Below are positions 34,104-45,900 of a stretch of DNA of 64,000 nt, one piece after another. The position numbers and the translations under genes are program-made. The number at the start of each line of letters is the position of its first letter. The first letter of the stretch is position 1. The notes beneath the pieces are model-generated. The model ran no database searches and was not told the origin of the DNA. It saw nothing but the letters and a program-made list of their open reading frames with translations. Location: the NCBI GenBank assembly GCA_030248215.1, contig JASANG010001546.1, positions 496,001 to 560,000 on the forward strand, read 5' to 3'. The stretch is from Enoplolaimus lenunculus. Lineage: Eukaryota; Nematoda; Enoplea; Enoplida; Thoracostomopsidae.

Positions 34104-34610
34104 TCGGTATATGTGCACGTAAGTGTATGTAAAGCAAATGTTGCCATGCCTGTGCACATATACCGGTATAATGTTGCAACGACCGCGTAGTGTAGTGGTA
34201 TCATGCTTGGCTCGAGAGCAAGAGGGCCGAGGTTCGATTCCCGGCGTGGTCATTAACTTTGGCAAAACTTCAAACAGGGGTCGTGCAGACCGTATAGTAC
34301 CAACATGGAGGTCCCACCGAGACGGGCACTGCAAACAGCAAGCCCATGAAATCGGGTAGTTGGATTCACGGTCCGGGACGACCGCCTGTAAAAAAGAGGG
34401 ATGTCGGTATATGTGCACGTAAGTGTATGTAAAGCAAATGTTGCCATGCCTGTGCACATATACCGGTATAAGAAGTTGTTGCAACGACCGCGTGGTGTAG
34501 TGGTTGCATGCTTGGCTCGAGCGCAAGAGGGCCGAGGTTCGATTCCCGGCGTGGTCATTAACTCTGGGCAGAACTTCAAACAGGGGTCGTCTAGACCGTA
34601 TAGTACCAAC
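34104..34610 (+). mobile_element. Two tandem copies of tRNA-derived SINE, family C
   Basis: A unit of about 300 bp is repeated: TCGGTATATGTGCACGTAAG at 34104 and 34404, and the tRNA-like part at about 34184-34253 and 34487-34556. That part begins GACCGCGT and ends GCGTGGTC (acceptor stem with one G-T pair). It has GTGTAGTGGT (A-box) and GAGGTTCGATTCCCGG (B-box). The anticodon arm has a CTCGAG loop and does not fit a normal tRNA. GGTATATGTGCA and TGCACATATACC form an inverted repeat ahead of each tRNA part. Confidence 0.82.
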
Positions 34611-34619
34611 AGTGCCAAA

Positions 34620-36050
34620 TTAATATACGCTATAAGCAAAACTTATTTTTTTATTATGACAATGGCTCACGTTTGGCGTTTGTCTGTTTTTTCCAAATTT
34701 AAGTATTTACTCAAGTCGGTGACTGAAGTAAATTAAGTATACCTTAAGTGAACAATTAAGAAAGATTGCAGAAACCCAGCCAAGTAGCTGTAAAATCGGG
34801 TTACAGGTGGTCGTCATCTCTATAGTCACCTGTTACTGATTGGTTTTCAATCAAGCGAACAGTAGCAGCGTCAAATGTCGAAACCTGCATTGAAACGAAG
34901 CAGATCAAGTACGTAATGACCGCCGTTACAATGCGATGGTGTTGGTTAACTTACCAATTTTGTTAATCATATGACATTAGGTTTATCCTATCCACAACGT
35001 CTGTCAAGTTGCATTTGCAGTTATCTTTTGAAAGCTGATGCGTAAACTTTTTCAACCCAATATTTCTTTCTGTAAGTCATTTTACCGCTCAAGACACGTA
35101 CACGTTAACAAAAACAAACTTACGAAACATCGCTTTTAAAGAAATATATTCCTCACTATGTCATGTTTTTTCGGTACGTAATAAATACGTCAGTGAGAGT
35201 GATGTTATCATAAATTGAAGTAATTTTGAAAACAGCAACCTTGGTGCAAAATTTAGCCAAGATTGGGCGTTTAAGGCAAATTTTGCCGGTTTAAACACGA
35301 AACGAATGTTGTATTATTTAGCTGAAAATCTTGTTTTGCCGTATAAACAATTTAATGATTGCTACATGCAAATGGAATGAAGGCAAAGGAGACAATATTT
35401 TCCACCTTGAAGATAATGAAATGTTTCGATTCCCGCATATTTTATAATTCTGTGTTGATATCTGGCTTTTCATAATGCGTACATTTTTCATGGAATTGTT
35501 CTGTGTACAAAGTTCACATAGCCTCTGAGTTATTTATATATACGTACCTTTTCAGCACTGCCACATATTTATTCTGCCTTATTTTTTACATTAATTAAAT
35601 CTATTAATTAAATAGGTTCTGAATTGCAATTATATTTGGATTTATTGCTTGCGATCATATATAGTAACTGCTGCAATTTTTGCTAAGCAAATTTTCGGAG
35701 ATGAATCACGAAAGTGGTAGGACAACTGCTGTAAGTTGATTTGTTGTGGATATTTTGCAATGGTTTTCGTTTTTAAATTGTATATATAGTCGTCAGGCAG
35801 GGTAGCAGTAAAAGTTTCAGTTCAGGTTTAGATGCTGCGAAAATTCAAGGTGCTCATTCGGGTAGAAAAAGCCTAATGCAGCAAGAATCGGTGACTTACC
35901 TGTTTACCATTTTTCGATATATACGTTTATTATTTGTAGTTGTGCACCTCGATTCATATTTCACTGGTTCGATTTTTTATTATTCCGTTGCTCTGTAAGA
36001 TTCGGATTGCTAGTTGCGAAAGTGCTTTATTTCGAAAGAAATGAAAATTC
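34620..36050. other. Intergenic DNA, no gene seen
   Basis: AT-rich with no recognisable exon, RNA or bounded transposon. Confidence 0.5.
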
Positions 36051-36416
36051 CAAGCCAACAGTTACCACGGTTCTACCGACCGAATTTCCGTTCCACCCCG
36101 GAATTCCTGCAAAAATTCAGTTTCTGTTCCTGATCCGGCATTGAAAGACGCAGGAACTGGAATTTTTACGGTTTCGGGGCAAATTCCGCAGAGTTAACTT
36201 GAAAATAAAAAATTGACGTCTCAAAAACTTATCACAGCACCTCTGATAAATTTAATTTCACTATGTATGTTTGGTTTTTCAGTTACATAATACGTAATTA
36301 TTAGCAGATATTTTCATAAAGCGCGGAGAACTATGAAAAACGTAAAATACTGCTGAAAGCCTAGTATATATCTTAATAATTTATTTTGAAAATTTTGAAT
36401 TTTTTTCGTTGATGAC

Positions 36417-36806
36417 CAGGGTGCAACCGGAATTCCGGTTCCGGCATTTTTTCACCTTCCGGTTCCGGTAAATTTTTACCGGATTTAAAAATTCCGGTAT
36501 TATAATTTGGCCGTTTTCTTAACTTTGCTAATTTAATAAGAATCTCTTTTGAAAGCCACTTGTACTCCGAATATAAGCCATTGATGGTGGATTTCACTTC
36601 AGTCGATGATGAAAATCTAAAATACAACAAATAAAATAAATATATACCTATATTCGACTAAGGTTATTTCACAAATAATAGAGCAAGAAATAAGATTAAA
36701 ATGAAATTTTTGATGATATGCATTTTTCACTTTCCGGTTCCGGTTCCGGTAAAATTTTCAAATTCCGGTTCCGGTTCCGGTAAATTGTAATTCCGGTTGC
36801 ACCCTG
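36417..36806 (+). mobile_element. hAT-like MITE with exact 8-bp target duplication
   Basis: Begins CAGGGTGCAACCGGAATTCC and ends AATTCCGGTTGCACCCTG, at least 18 bp of near-perfect inverted repeat. TTGATGAC stands on both sides (36409-36416 and 36807-36814). The subterminal regions are stacked TTCCGG units. No coding sequence. The 8-bp duplication and CAG-type ends place it with hAT. Confidence 0.93.
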
Positions 36807-36814
36807 TTGATGAC

Positions 36815-37945
36815 CAAAAATTGACCGAGACCGAGACGTTATGACCGGTGTCGGTCTCAGTGTCGCTTTTGAACTGAGAATACACACGCCTGGCCAGTAG
36901 TCTAGGATTCAGGAAATGTGTTGCTTTGGTTTCAATCAGAATTCCTGCAAGAATTCAATTCCTGTTCTGTTCCTGCATTTAACGACACAGGAACCAATAT
37001 TTTTTACTGTTTTGTAGCAAACTACTCATAATCATTTATATACTGGAAATTTTTTCTTTGAAAATTTGTTATTTCGAAATGATTATGTTTCCATTAGTTC
37101 AGTTTTGTTAAACGATTTCTGCTGCGTTTTCGCAAAGTTGGATGATGAAATCGCTGAAAATTCGCTTAAGCAATTTTTTTATGTTTCATAGTTATGCAAT
37201 AATTATCAGCAGATGTTCTGAAAAACGCAAAAATAACTATGAAAAACTCACGAAAAAAGCTTAAAAATAATTTATTTTGAAAAGCTTTTTTTCTGTGATG
37301 ACCAAAAATGGAGCAAGACCGCAAAAAAGTCGACGAGCTAATTTTATTTTAAATTATAGTCAATTAACAGTAAGTACGTAGATGGTGCAATATATTTGCA
37401 ATTCCTGTTCCTGTTCCGGTATATTCCTGTTTTTGCTTCCTGTCAAATGTGGTTCGAGTTAAAAGCCGGACGTATATATAATATATTTGAGTTCGAAATT
37501 TTTGAAAAATGGAAAATGGCTTACATAAATTTTGCTCTGATGTTGCTATTTTCACGCTAGTGCTCTATACAATGTTGCAAGTAGCACTTATAAGCTATAT
37601 ACGTACATGTACGTTTGTATATAATACGTGTTAAATCGGCTTATGTGTTCTGCTGGCTAAGATAGCAGCCAGGACTGCCATTTTACAAAGGTCGTTGGTA
37701 ATTATTAATATGAATTATGATTGATTTTGATTTTCAGGCCCATATGTTAAGTTGCAGTGTTATCATTAATTTTACGTACTACGTATATTAAGGTACTTGT
37801 AGCGAACTACCGATTTGGATCTCTTGTTTTGTTATATATTTGTTTAATTGGTTTGCATTATTCTTTTGTTATTAAGATAGGCTGTAGCATAGCGTCTTTT
37901 ATTAACGGATGCATCCATGTTATACTACGTATTCATTTCAGCCTG
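36815..37945. other. Eroded MITE pieces, no gene
   Basis: CAGAATTCCTGCAAGAATTC at about 36939 and AATTCCTGTTCCTGTTCCGG at about 37400 resemble the subterminal blocks of the GGTTCCGG-class MITEs. No ends with a target duplication were found. Confidence 0.4.
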
Positions 37946-37948
37946 TGC

Positions 37949-38322
37949 CACGTTGCAAAGCGGAAATGGATTATATCGGAATCGGAACGGCAAATTTATA
38001 TCGGAATTGTTAGCAGAACTACAATTTGTGTGGCTATACGGATAATTTGTAATAACAAATATAATATTGATTTATGGTGCGCGTTGACTAACAGAAATTT
38101 CAAAAACGTCGCATAAACAAATTCGAGATGATTTTTGGTGCTATAAAATACATCGCAATGAATCTTACAGAAAAAAGATGCAGAAGTTTTATGCAACATA
38201 TCAAAGGAAGTAGGATTAAAAATTAAATTTCGAAATTCCAATTTCGATTGACTGAGTAATAGAAATCGAAACTCGTGTTGAATCGGAATTCTAATCGCAA
38301 TCAAAATTTCGGTTGCACCACG
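37949..38322 (+). mobile_element. hAT-like MITE, GGAATCGGAAC family
   Basis: Starts CACGTTGCAAAGCGG and ends CGGTTGCACCACG, both one or two changes from the family consensus. The body follows the 40407 element (ATCGGAATCGGAACGGCAAA, GGATAATTTGTAATAACA). Target duplication not seen. Confidence 0.7.
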
Positions 38323-38927
38323 TTTTCAGCGATAAATATCTGGTAACTGATCCAGTACATGGAATCCGATCGCACTCAGTAATTCTAATGTTGACCGTGG
38401 TGATGTGAATTTGGAATCTTGAACATTAATTCAACTTGTATTGTCTTCAATCGGCTGTACATAAACGTTATTGTAACACTTCGATAATTAATATATACGC
38501 AAATGTTTCGTTTGTATATGGTTTATATTAAGTAAATTGCATAGGTTGTCATTTGCCCAAATCCAATGAATATGTAGGTGCACTCGTACCCTTACGATGA
38601 ATGTAGTTCTGTTTACATTGTTTTTTGAGTAGTTTTTTATTATTATCACCTTGGTTGTTGTTGCTACAAATAATCCACACAGGTTCTCGAGTCTTGCATT
38701 GTGTATAATTTTATGTATTGTGCCGGTTTTGTTTGTTGTATGTTGAAACCGAATCCATTATTCGAGTTTGGAGCATCTTTTATTGGTCGTTACGTACCTG
38801 GAGCGGCTTCTTGACTAATGTTTGAAGATTGTGTTATATGGAATGTTTTGTTTTGTTTTTTATTTTATTTTATTACGGTTTTTGTTGTTGTTTTTTGTGA
38901 TGGTGTTTAGTTTTAGTGTGTGTACTG

Positions 38928-39369
38928 CAGGGTGCAACCGGAAGTCTGATTTTGATTAGAATTCCGATTCAAAACGAGTTCCTATTCCGATTAGAATATC
39001 GAGTCAAAGCGAATTCCGATTCCGATCGCACAATCAGCTCGAATTGGAATTTTGAAATTTTAATTTTAATCTTACTTTTTTGTGGTACGTTGCATAAAAA
39101 TTCTGTATTGTTTATCTCGTTCCATGAGTTGATTTATCAATAATATATTTTAGTTTAGCTTTGCAGGACCAAAAATCGCCAATCTGTTCATGCGACGTTG
39201 TTAGACAATTGTTGCCACCCAACAGATACTCTAAATCAGCGTCATATTTTTCAATGCAAATTATACGTATAGGCACAAAATTTCCTAGTTCCGATTTCGA
39301 TTACAATTCCGGTATAAATTTGCTGTTCCGATTCCGATTTGCTACAATCCAGTTCCGCTTTGCACTCTG
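38928..39369 (-). mobile_element. hAT-like MITE, GGAATCGGAAC family, inverted
   Basis: Starts CAGGGTGCAACCGGAAG and ends CCGCTTTGCACTCTG. Left flank GTGTACTG; right flank GTGTACGTACTG, which reads as the same word with GTAC gained. The order of blocks is the reverse complement of 40407-40877. Confidence 0.82.
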
Positions 39370-39619
39370 GTGTACGTACTGTGTGCTTAATATGGAATCC
39401 TAGGTGTTGAAACAAGATTGATTTTCTAGGGCGGGCGTAGCCAACATTTTGCAAACGGGGGTGTCGTCTTGTAAAAATTTTGAAAAGTTTCTTGTACTGC
39501 CACCTGAAAAATTCCTAAGACTGATGGGATGGGCGTAGTGTCGTGCGCAGTTCGATCCATCAGTTTCAGACTAAAAGAATTTTGTCGGAATGCGGATTGA
39601 TTAAACGTAACTTTTGAAA

Positions 39620-39923
39620 CAATCAGGAATTGAAACTACAAATTTTACGACTATACGGATAATTTAGATAAACAAGTTAATATTGATTATGGGTGTCTGT
39701 TGGCTGGCAACAATTCTCAAAAACATCGCATTTGGCTCTGTAAAACTAAACTACAATCAATTATTGATAGTTAAGTCATCGAAAACAATTTAATACATAA
39801 ATCATATAGATTTCTTAAACAACATAACAACAAGTTGGCCTAAAATTAAAATATTGAAATTCCGATTGATTGTGCAATCGAAATCGGGATTTAATTTGGA
39901 ATCGGAATTCCGATTGCATTCTG
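39620..39923 (+). mobile_element. hAT-like MITE, left end lost
   Basis: Body GGGTGTCTGTTGGCTGGCAA, then CTACAATCAATTATTGATAG, then GGAATTCCGATTGCATTCTG matches the right two thirds of 40407-40877. Confidence 0.65.
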
Positions 39924-40406
39924 GTGCACGGTCTTTATTTTGCTTACCTGGCAGTGTAAGTTGGCTTAACTTAGTATTGATAGTTATTTTGTTTGCTTTC
40001 GCTCAGGAAGGTAAATATATCACACTGATTATTTGGAAGAATTAGGTCGCTTTTGAATAGAGTGTATATATTTGATAATTCGAAATAAAAATAAACTAAA
40101 TATATGATATATAATCTATATTATGTAAGTATATATAGCGCTTATATATCGTGAAAATGTTTGTGTGTTGCTAAATTGTATTCATGATTGTTGACAGAAA
40201 GTGTAGTTTCACCGAATGCCTGAGCTTTGAACTGAAACGTAATTGATCTTTCCGCCTGTGTTATGACAACTTAAAAGAGGTGACAATGAAGTAGTGTGAG
40301 AGGCAACAACACTGTTTGACGTTGAAATGAACCGTTATTTATTATTTATTTAGTATATTTCGTAAGTTGAATATCTGAGTGTATACGGAACTCCAGTTCC
40401 GGTTAG

Positions 40407-40877
40407 CAGGGTGCAAAGCGGAACTGATTTATACCGCAATCGCAATCGGAACAGCAAATTTGTATCGGAATTGGAACAGCAATTTATATGGGAATCGGAA
40501 CAGCAAATTTATACCGGAATCGGAATCGGAACAGCAAATTTGTTCCGGAATCGGAACTACAAATTTTGTAACCATACGGCTAATTTGTTTTAACAAGTAT
40601 AATATTGATTCAGAGTGTCTGTTCGCTGGCAATAATTCTCAAAAACGTCACATGAACAAATTGTCAATCGTTTCTTGGCCCTGTAAAGCTAAACTACAAT
40701 CAATTATTGATAAGCTAACTTATCGAAAACAATTTAATAGATAAATGATGCAGAATTTTTATACAACATATCATAATAACAAGTAAGCCTAAAATTAAAA
40801 TGTGGAAATTCCGATTCCGGTTGATTGTGCAATCGGAATCGGAATTTGTTTTGAATCGGAATTCCAATTGCACCCTA
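40407..40877 (+). mobile_element. hAT-like MITE, best copy of the GGAATCGGAAC family
   Basis: Flanked by CCGGTTAG at 40399-40406 and 40878-40885 (exact 8 bp). Ends CAGGGTGCAAAGCGGAAC and GGAATTCCAATTGCACCCTA. The left subterminal third is a stack of GGAATCGGAACAGCAAATTT-like units; the right carries AATCGGAATCGGAATTTG. No coding sequence. Other copies in the window: 5270, 28024, 37949, 38928, 39620, 48109. Confidence 0.93.
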
Positions 40878-41494
40878 CCGGTTAGTATTCTAATTTAAAA
40901 TATGTCTTGAATCTGATATACGTACGTAATGTAGATTTGTTTTTGCACCCTGCCTGGTATGATTTAATATGAAAATAATCAAAATAGGCCCGGATTGTGT
41001 TCACCCAAAATGTCATACGCACAAGACAGATGCATATTCTACGTATAGATTTACTAAAACGTACTTGAGAAGATAAAATGCCATCTTAAGTTGACAGTCG
41101 AACTTAAAACTCTTACAGTAGTAAACTGTCTCATGATCGTCTGTTTGAAAATTTAACTGCAGTGCGTTTTTGTGAGCAAAAATTAAAATTTTGTTATTTA
41201 TTGCGACCCAGGCGAATGTGGATCCGAGGGGTGGCGGCGACTTAGGCAGACCGCGTTCCCACCGATCCGAAATCAAAACCGTAATTACGGTTTAGGGTTT
41301 GGTACTAAAATTGTGTTTGGATTTATGCTGGTTTGCTTGAAACCTTTAGCGCCACCGCCCTCGCTCAAGAATTTCTGGGTCCGTCACTGGATGCAGGACT
41401 AATCTGTTCAGTGTCCATTGGCTTTGTTGTTGGGATTATATATGTATGTCGTAGATGTATATATATTTTATATATCTTACGTTATGTAAATGCT

Positions 41495-41582
41495 TGTGTT
41501 GTTGTTGTTTTTGTTGTTGTTGTTGTTGTTGTTGTTGTTTTTGTTGTTGTTGTTGTTGTTGTTGTTGTTTTTGTTGTTGTTT

Positions 41583-41638
<56 letters not shown>

Positions 41639-41649
41639 GCTGCTGCTGT
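41495..41649 (+). repeat. (TTG)n microsatellite
   Basis: About 150 bp of TTG units, broken four times by TTTTTG and ending in GCTGCTGCTG. Open frames over it (poly-Val or poly-Cys, or poly-Asn on the other strand) are products of the repeat. Confidence 0.95.
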
Positions 41650-41965
41650 GAGGGTGCAAAGGTATTAAACGATAATATTAAATTTTCGAAAAGTTTGCTC
41701 GCCCAAATGAAATTGAGTCCACCTGTGGAGTCATTTTTAACGTTGATTCTCAGTGTGAAACATTGTTTTGATGCAGGGATTCTGTGTGTATGTTGCGATG
41801 GCAGAGATGAGATGTTGTGTTATGCAGGGCAGGCAAACATATTTATCTTGTTTTTAAAGCTGGAACGCCAAACATACGTTCTGTGGACATCTCTCGAAAA
41901 GGAGAAAAATAAACAATGTTTTTGATAATGAAATACACTACCATGTTTATATATTTTTACGTTAA

Positions 41966-42174
41966 GCCCTATTGACATGTGCATGTTTTTGCTGCGAGAA
42001 CTTGCAGCTGCAACTTGCATTCTAGGGCTTTTTAATTCGCACGTTAGAACAACTTTGCAAGTTCACTGAATTTATTGCAGTCGCTTTCTCGTTGGCTGAT
42101 GATAAAACGCAAGTTCTGCGTGCAATTTGCAGCTGCAAGTTTTCGCAGCTAAAACTTACACATGTGATTGCGGC
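41966..42174 (-). mobile_element. TTAA-target MITE with long inverted repeats, copy 2
   Basis: TTAA precedes it (41962-41965) and TTCA follows. Left arm GCCCTATTGACATGTGCATG then GAACTTGCAGCTGCAA; right arm GCAATTTGCAGCTGCAAG ending CACATGTGATTGCGGC. The core GTTCACTGAATTTATTGCAG is the reverse complement of the core in 3281-3556. Confidence 0.8.
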
Positions 42175-42404
42175 TTCATCGTTCTACAAGCGCGTTTGTG
42201 CGCTGATTCGCTGTTTAGTAGTGCAAAATTTTGCAACTGTAAGCTATGGTTTTTAAAAGTTTGATGTTAACCGTAGCTTTGTCATCTTGCATATTTTAAG
42301 CTTCAAAGTTGCGTTATGTAATGGCAGGTTTCGGTTTGCATATAAATAAATATATTTTAAACGCACCAAATATCGCGACACATTTGAGGGCCCATGTACA
42401 GAAC

Positions 42405-42572
42405 AGGGTCGCAACGTTTTCCGCCCGGACTGTAATAGTGTAAGCTTAAGCTTTAGACTATTTTCTGCTTAGGCTTAGGTATAACTTCATTCTTACGCTT
42501 AGGCTTTAGGCTTAGGCTTAGTAATACGCTTATACTTCTGTACCGGCTGTGTTCGATACATTGGCCCATTTG
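42405..42572 (+). mobile_element. Inverted-repeat element with TTAGGC run, copy 1
   Basis: Similar over its length to 46094-46265 (TAAGCTTAAGCTTTAGACTA, TTCTTACGCTTAGG, then ACATTGGCCCA in the right flank). It contains TTAGGC units with some changes at about 42467-42523. Its ends are less clear than those of the other copy. Confidence 0.6.
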
Positions 42573-42951
42573 AGTGTTGCACATGCGTGCTACTACGTGT
42601 TTGTTAGCCCATTATTCAAATGAATGGTCTACGATGATAAATTGATGTAGCGTGTGTTTTGAATTCGTCAATGATTTGTAATGTGAAGTTTGAAAAATAT
42701 ATTACAATTTCGAAGAATTCCAGTATTAGAAAAAGCGTCAGATTAGCGATAATCGAATTAACTTTTTTCGACATCTTTTCCTTACGTACCTTGCTACTTT
42801 GAAAATTTTACGTTTAGGGGGTAAGTCCCCATTTTGCTTGTATATTAGTTTTAGGTTAACGCGAATATATTAATCTGTTATAACGCAAGGTATACACGTA
42901 CTATTTTGTACTGTCATTGTTAGTTTTTTGGCGTTTTAACGCAAGTCGAAT

Positions 42952-45900
42952 ATGAGTGTGAAAGTGGATAGCGGTATAATCGAGATCGAAACCAATTGCG
43001 ATAACACTGAAGTGACAGTGCAAAACAGGGTCAGTTGTTATTTGTAGTAATTTAATGGATGGTATGTTTAGTGTTATTACGTTTTATTTTGTGAAATATT
43101 AACACAGTACCGGTTGCTGCCGAGTACTTGTCGTAAAGAGCCGCGAACATCAGGGTATTTTTCAAATGTGGTCCCAGAAGATGTTCAAAGGCCTTTGCTT
43201 AAGCAGTTACCCCAATGGTCCATCGAGTATCCGGTTACAGACAATTTTATATTTGGTACATGAACATATATATGACCAAATTAGCATATTTCATAATGAC
43301 TTCTGTACGAAATGACAGAAATAAACACTTCAAGAAATCCAGTTAACACTAAAATTTGTTAAATATATATCAGATTCAATGTCCGGTTCCGGTACAATTA
43401 TGTTTTAATATCCGGATGCACCATGACAGCTGGTTAATTATTAAAAATTAGTTTACACGCAAAATTACGCATATTGTTTTAGTATTTTAAAAATTTGCAT
43501 ACGTTTATGTCTGTAGCTCAAGCCGTAGTTCAGCCTAATTCCGAATTGGGCTAGTCCAGTACAGAATTACGACTTGGGCTAGTCCATGGTGTAATTCTTT
43601 CTTTGCTACAAACGCACGCCTTGTGTTTGGTTACTACTTTAATGCCGTACGTATTCAAATACGATTAGCGGATGCGAACACTCTCTTATGATTGGCTATG
43701 TAATCAGTTTGATTTACTAAGCTAATTTGCCGCTATGAAGTAAGAGGTAACCAATCAGAAAACGCACAGCTTTACCTGATATGATTTCGCATTGGACTAG
43801 TCCAAGCCGTAATTCCGCTTTTGACTAACCCAATTCGAAAGTGTGCTGAATTATGACTTGTGCTAAGATATATACCGTTCCCTAATGAATTTAAGCTGCA
43901 CTATTGTTTTAAACGCTTATTTGAATTATGTATATTTTTAAGCTGATTTACTGGTACGTGTTCATTAAGTTTGTATTTCTGTTCTCGATATCGCTGCGGT
44001 GCCTTTGAACTCAATGGGGGGGCGGTGTTGGGTTGATGAAAGTTACTTGAATTTAGATTTTAAATTTTAAAACACAGAAATTAGAATAAGGCAAGACGAC
44101 AAAAAATGAACGCTCCCCCATGACTCGACTAATTTGCTACATTTGAGTTGTTTATAAAATAGTTGTATGTACGTATGTGATTATACATCTCAATCTATAC
44201 GTATATATAATGGCTAATTCCATTGAAAAAGCGTAGTTTATTTTTTTCGAAACTCAGTTCTCTATTGACGGAATGTTTAGTTGTTGTCGATTTTAGCTTT
44301 TTGTGGAATTTCAATGTTTATTTTTGTGTATATTCGATATCGTTGAAGTAAAACGTACGATTTTGTTTATATATCGCTGTATTATTGCTATATTTGGGTC
44401 ATTTTAGGTAGCATGGGCGTATGTAGGGTTCTCGACAAGGATTAGGTTTTATAAAAAAATTCAAAGACTGCGGTCTTGTGTTGTGGTACAAACGAAAAAG
44501 GTTGGCCCATGAACGCCGCATTGGCATGACTGCCCCTCTGCTAAGTAGATACATATCCTTATTATGCGTACGTATATATCAGAGCAGGGTGGCATCGAAT
44601 CCACGATTTGACCGAATCCGAATCCAAATCCAGTGCTAATTTGCCGAATCCGAATCCTGCATGTTGCAAATTTCAGATATATCTATAATTTGTTTCAGAA
44701 TATCAACGCAATGCCAGCCGTATAACTTTTAATACGTTAATATATTTCGTCCCGATGTCAGTTCTGTGATTTCTCACCTGAAATAAAAAATATTGATTTT
44801 TTATAGCAAGGTATTTAAAAATTTTATTGCTTAAAAATTAAAAACATTGCCGAACTTTGTTAGATTCGGCTTTTGGATTCGGCTTTTCCACAACCGGATC
44901 CGAATCCGAGCCTCAAATTTTTGTCCAATCCGAATCCGAACCCTTGTTGCCACCCTGTATCAGAGTGCAACCGGAATTCGGCTTCCGGCATTTTTTGACT
45001 TCGGTTCCGGTTGCGGTGAATTTTTACTGGAAAAGAAAGTTGCGGTATTAAATTTTGGTCGGTGGAAATTAAAAGATATATATTTTACTAAAAAATGACG
45101 ATAAAAATTAATAAGATTTCATTTGTATACGTAGTATATAAACTTTGGCCATCGCCGAAAATAAACCGTCGAAGGTAGATTTCGCTTCCGTGGCTTGTCA
45201 AAATTTAGAATACAGCAGATAAAGTGAATATCTATCTCCAACTAAGGGTTATTTCACCAATAATATTGCAAAAAAAAAGAAAATTGAAATAAATTTTTTG
45301 GTGGCATGTACGCATTTTCAATTTTCCAGTTCCGTTTCCGGTAATTTTTTCAAATTCCGGTTCCGACAAATTGTAATTCTGATTGCGCCCTGAATTATAT
45401 ATATTATACGTTACGTACTATTGTACGTTAAAATATATATTATGTGTACGTATTAAATAATTAATTAAAAAGCAGTTTGCACGAATTGATTGCAATGGAT
45501 GGATGAATGGATTAGCTACAGTATTTTATAAAGTTGTTTGGTGTTTTTAAGGATTTGTCAGTGTTGAAAGTTTTTGGTTTTTATATGTTTTTAGTGTAAG
45601 TACGTAGCTTATTATTTTAAATTGCAATGAGTTGAAAAATAGCGTTTCGCAGTTATTAATTGAACACAGCGTAGTTGAAACCAGAGTTGAATGTCGACGT
45701 TAATGAACCGGACGGATTTCAGTTGAGAAAAATTCGTTTAAAAGCTACTTATATACGTATTTGATTGTGTTTAGCCGTTTTTTTCAATCTGACCGCAAGC
45801 CGTGATTTGTGTTTGTAATAGACAGGGTATAGCCGAAAATGCCATGGTGAATATATGAGAAATTTTCGAGCTTTTATTGAACCAAACACGCAGGGATTTG

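Noticed and set aside
34184-34253. A functional tRNA gene
   Set aside because: The acceptor stem pairs and the B-box is good, but the anticodon arm does not form a standard 7-base loop and the T-arm needs a bulge. The unit also sits in a 300-bp repeated element.
34092-34736. Overlapping frames of 110-145 residues on both strands
   Set aside because: They lie within the tandem SINE copies and translate tRNA-like sequence.
41333-41925. Long open frames for poly-Val, poly-Cys and poly-Asn peptides
   Set aside because: They are the three readings of the (TTG)n microsatellite, with no splice context or conserved flanks.
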